Below are positions 63,866 to 64,000 of a stretch of 64,000 nucleotides of DNA, one piece after another. Both the position numbers and the translations under genes were made by a program. The notes under the pieces are model-generated. The model was not told the origin of the DNA. It did no database searches and saw nothing but the letters and a program-made list of their open reading frames with translations. The DNA comes from Crossaster papposus (taxonomy: Eukaryota > Echinodermata > Asteroidea > Velatida > Solasteridae), in assembly GCA_037893245.1 (NCBI GenBank), contig JBAIAA010000698.1:62001-126000 (forward strand), read 5' to 3'. How positions within the stretch are numbered: position 1 is the stretch's first letter; the number at the start of each line of letters is the position of its first letter.

Positions 63866-64000
63866 ATGTAAAGGTAAAGAAGTGTGCATAAGAAATAAAA
63901 AAGGGAAAGAAGTGTGCATAAGAAATATGTAAAGGGAAAGAAGTGTGCATAAGAAATATGTAAAGGGAAATAAGTGTGCATAAGAAATATGTAAAGGGAA

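Larger units (their letters stand above)
1..64000. repeat. 31-bp tandem satellite array spanning the whole window
   Basis: The same unit recurs every 31 bp, starting at 1, 32, 63 and so on. With phase set at base 1, the unit has a purine block AGGGAAAGAAG (unit bases 1-11), a GTGCATAAG core (13-21) and an AAATATGTAA tail (22-31). Its composition is 15 A, 9 G, 6 T and 1 C, so it is 32% GC and 77% purine on the + strand. I checked phase between landmarks: 12848 to 23326 is exactly 338 units, 27444 to 38201 exactly 347, and 38267 to 43351 exactly 164. There are about 2,060 copies in all, and both array ends lie outside the window. No unique sequence longer than 36 bp occurs anywhere. Arrays of this length and homogeneity are typical of eukaryotic satellite DNA; the family and species are not recognised. 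Confidence 0.98.
48841..64000. repeat. Diverged right-hand satellite domain with higher-order structure
   Basis: From the first G-to-A change at 48845 (GGGAAAAAAGTG) rightwards, point variants appear every few units. They include GGAAAAAAG, GAGGTG, AGAGTGC, TACGAAAT, AATAAATATG, AAATAAG, GACATATG, GACGTG and GCCTAAG. Nearly all are substitutions that keep the 31-bp phase, and the same variant recurs at fixed spacings, which shows higher-order copying. Net length changes come only from the 36-bp inserts and one 1-bp deletion tied to the later inserts. This pattern fits the older edge of a satellite array next to a homogenised interior. Substitutions in phase are unlikely to be sequencing artefacts. 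Confidence 0.9.

Noticed and set aside
50417..63981. Other - strand open frames of 165 to 2,369 codons in the right domain
   Set aside because: They overlap each other in different frames. Their ends coincide with the TTA in inserts or with point variants such as GCCTAAG and GCATCAG, so they are repeat artefacts.
1..64000. CRISPR array (direct repeats of about 31 bp)
   Set aside because: Units abut directly with no spacers, there are no cas genes, and about 2,060 copies is far outside CRISPR array sizes.
1..64000. Telomeric repeat tract
   Set aside because: The unit is 31 bp and does not contain TTAGGG, TTTAGGG, TTAGG or a similar short telomere motif in tandem.
1..64000. CENP-B box or known centromeric satellite
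   Set aside because: No sequence resembling the 17-bp CENP-B box core (TTCG ... CGGG) is present in the unit. CGGG occurs only in the insert, without the other half.
1..64000. G-quadruplex potential
   Set aside because: There is only one GGG per 31 bp, so loops would be about 28 bases, too long for a stable canonical quadruplex.
1..64000. Yeast-type replication origin consensus in CTTTACATATTTC (- strand)
   Set aside because: The best alignment to the 11-bp ARS consensus has two mismatches. Such matches are expected by chance in AT-rich DNA, and the host is unknown.

Overview
The window is one uninterrupted tandem satellite array. A 31-bp unit repeats head to tail from the first base to the last, about 2,060 copies, and the array runs off both ends. 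I found no genuine protein gene, RNA gene, transposon body, CRISPR array or promoter. An AT-rich (unit about 32% GC) satellite of at least 64 kb with nested higher-order structure points to a eukaryotic nuclear chromosome, probably a centromeric, pericentromeric, subtelomeric or other heterochromatic block from a long-read assembly. The sequence alone does not identify the species.

Layout. (1) 1-3720: 120 units with no variant that I could see. (2) About 3721-5593: a patch dense in one-base and short indels. (3) 5594-6430: 27 clean units. (4) 6431-7444: nine one-base deletions, no insertions. (5) 7445 to about 48840: a nearly perfect core. Runs of up to about 340 identical units are broken at only about a dozen places by short deletions, small insertions, one degenerate unit and one copy of a foreign 35-bp insert. 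(6) About 48840-64000: a diverged right part. Units there carry in-phase substitutions, 13 copies of a 36-bp CpG-containing insert, and nested higher-order repeats: four doublet blocks with 129-bp insert spacing, a 971-bp tandem copy, 717-bp pairs inside a 2,364-bp repeat, and 10/11-unit and 46-unit local periodicities.

Coding. The + strand unit lacks TTA, CTA and TCA, so the - strand has no stop codon in any frame. Very long - strand open frames (one spans 3955-53112, 16,385 codons) are therefore forced by unit composition. They end only where an insert or a point variant creates one of those triplets. I do not annotate them as genes.

Most worth a second look: the 36-bp insert with its AAAT flanks and its use as a higher-order marker; the gradient from homogeneous core to diverged right part; the lack of CG and CHG sites in the unit; and the indel patches at 3.7-5.6 and 6.4-7.4 kb, which look more like consensus error than evolution.
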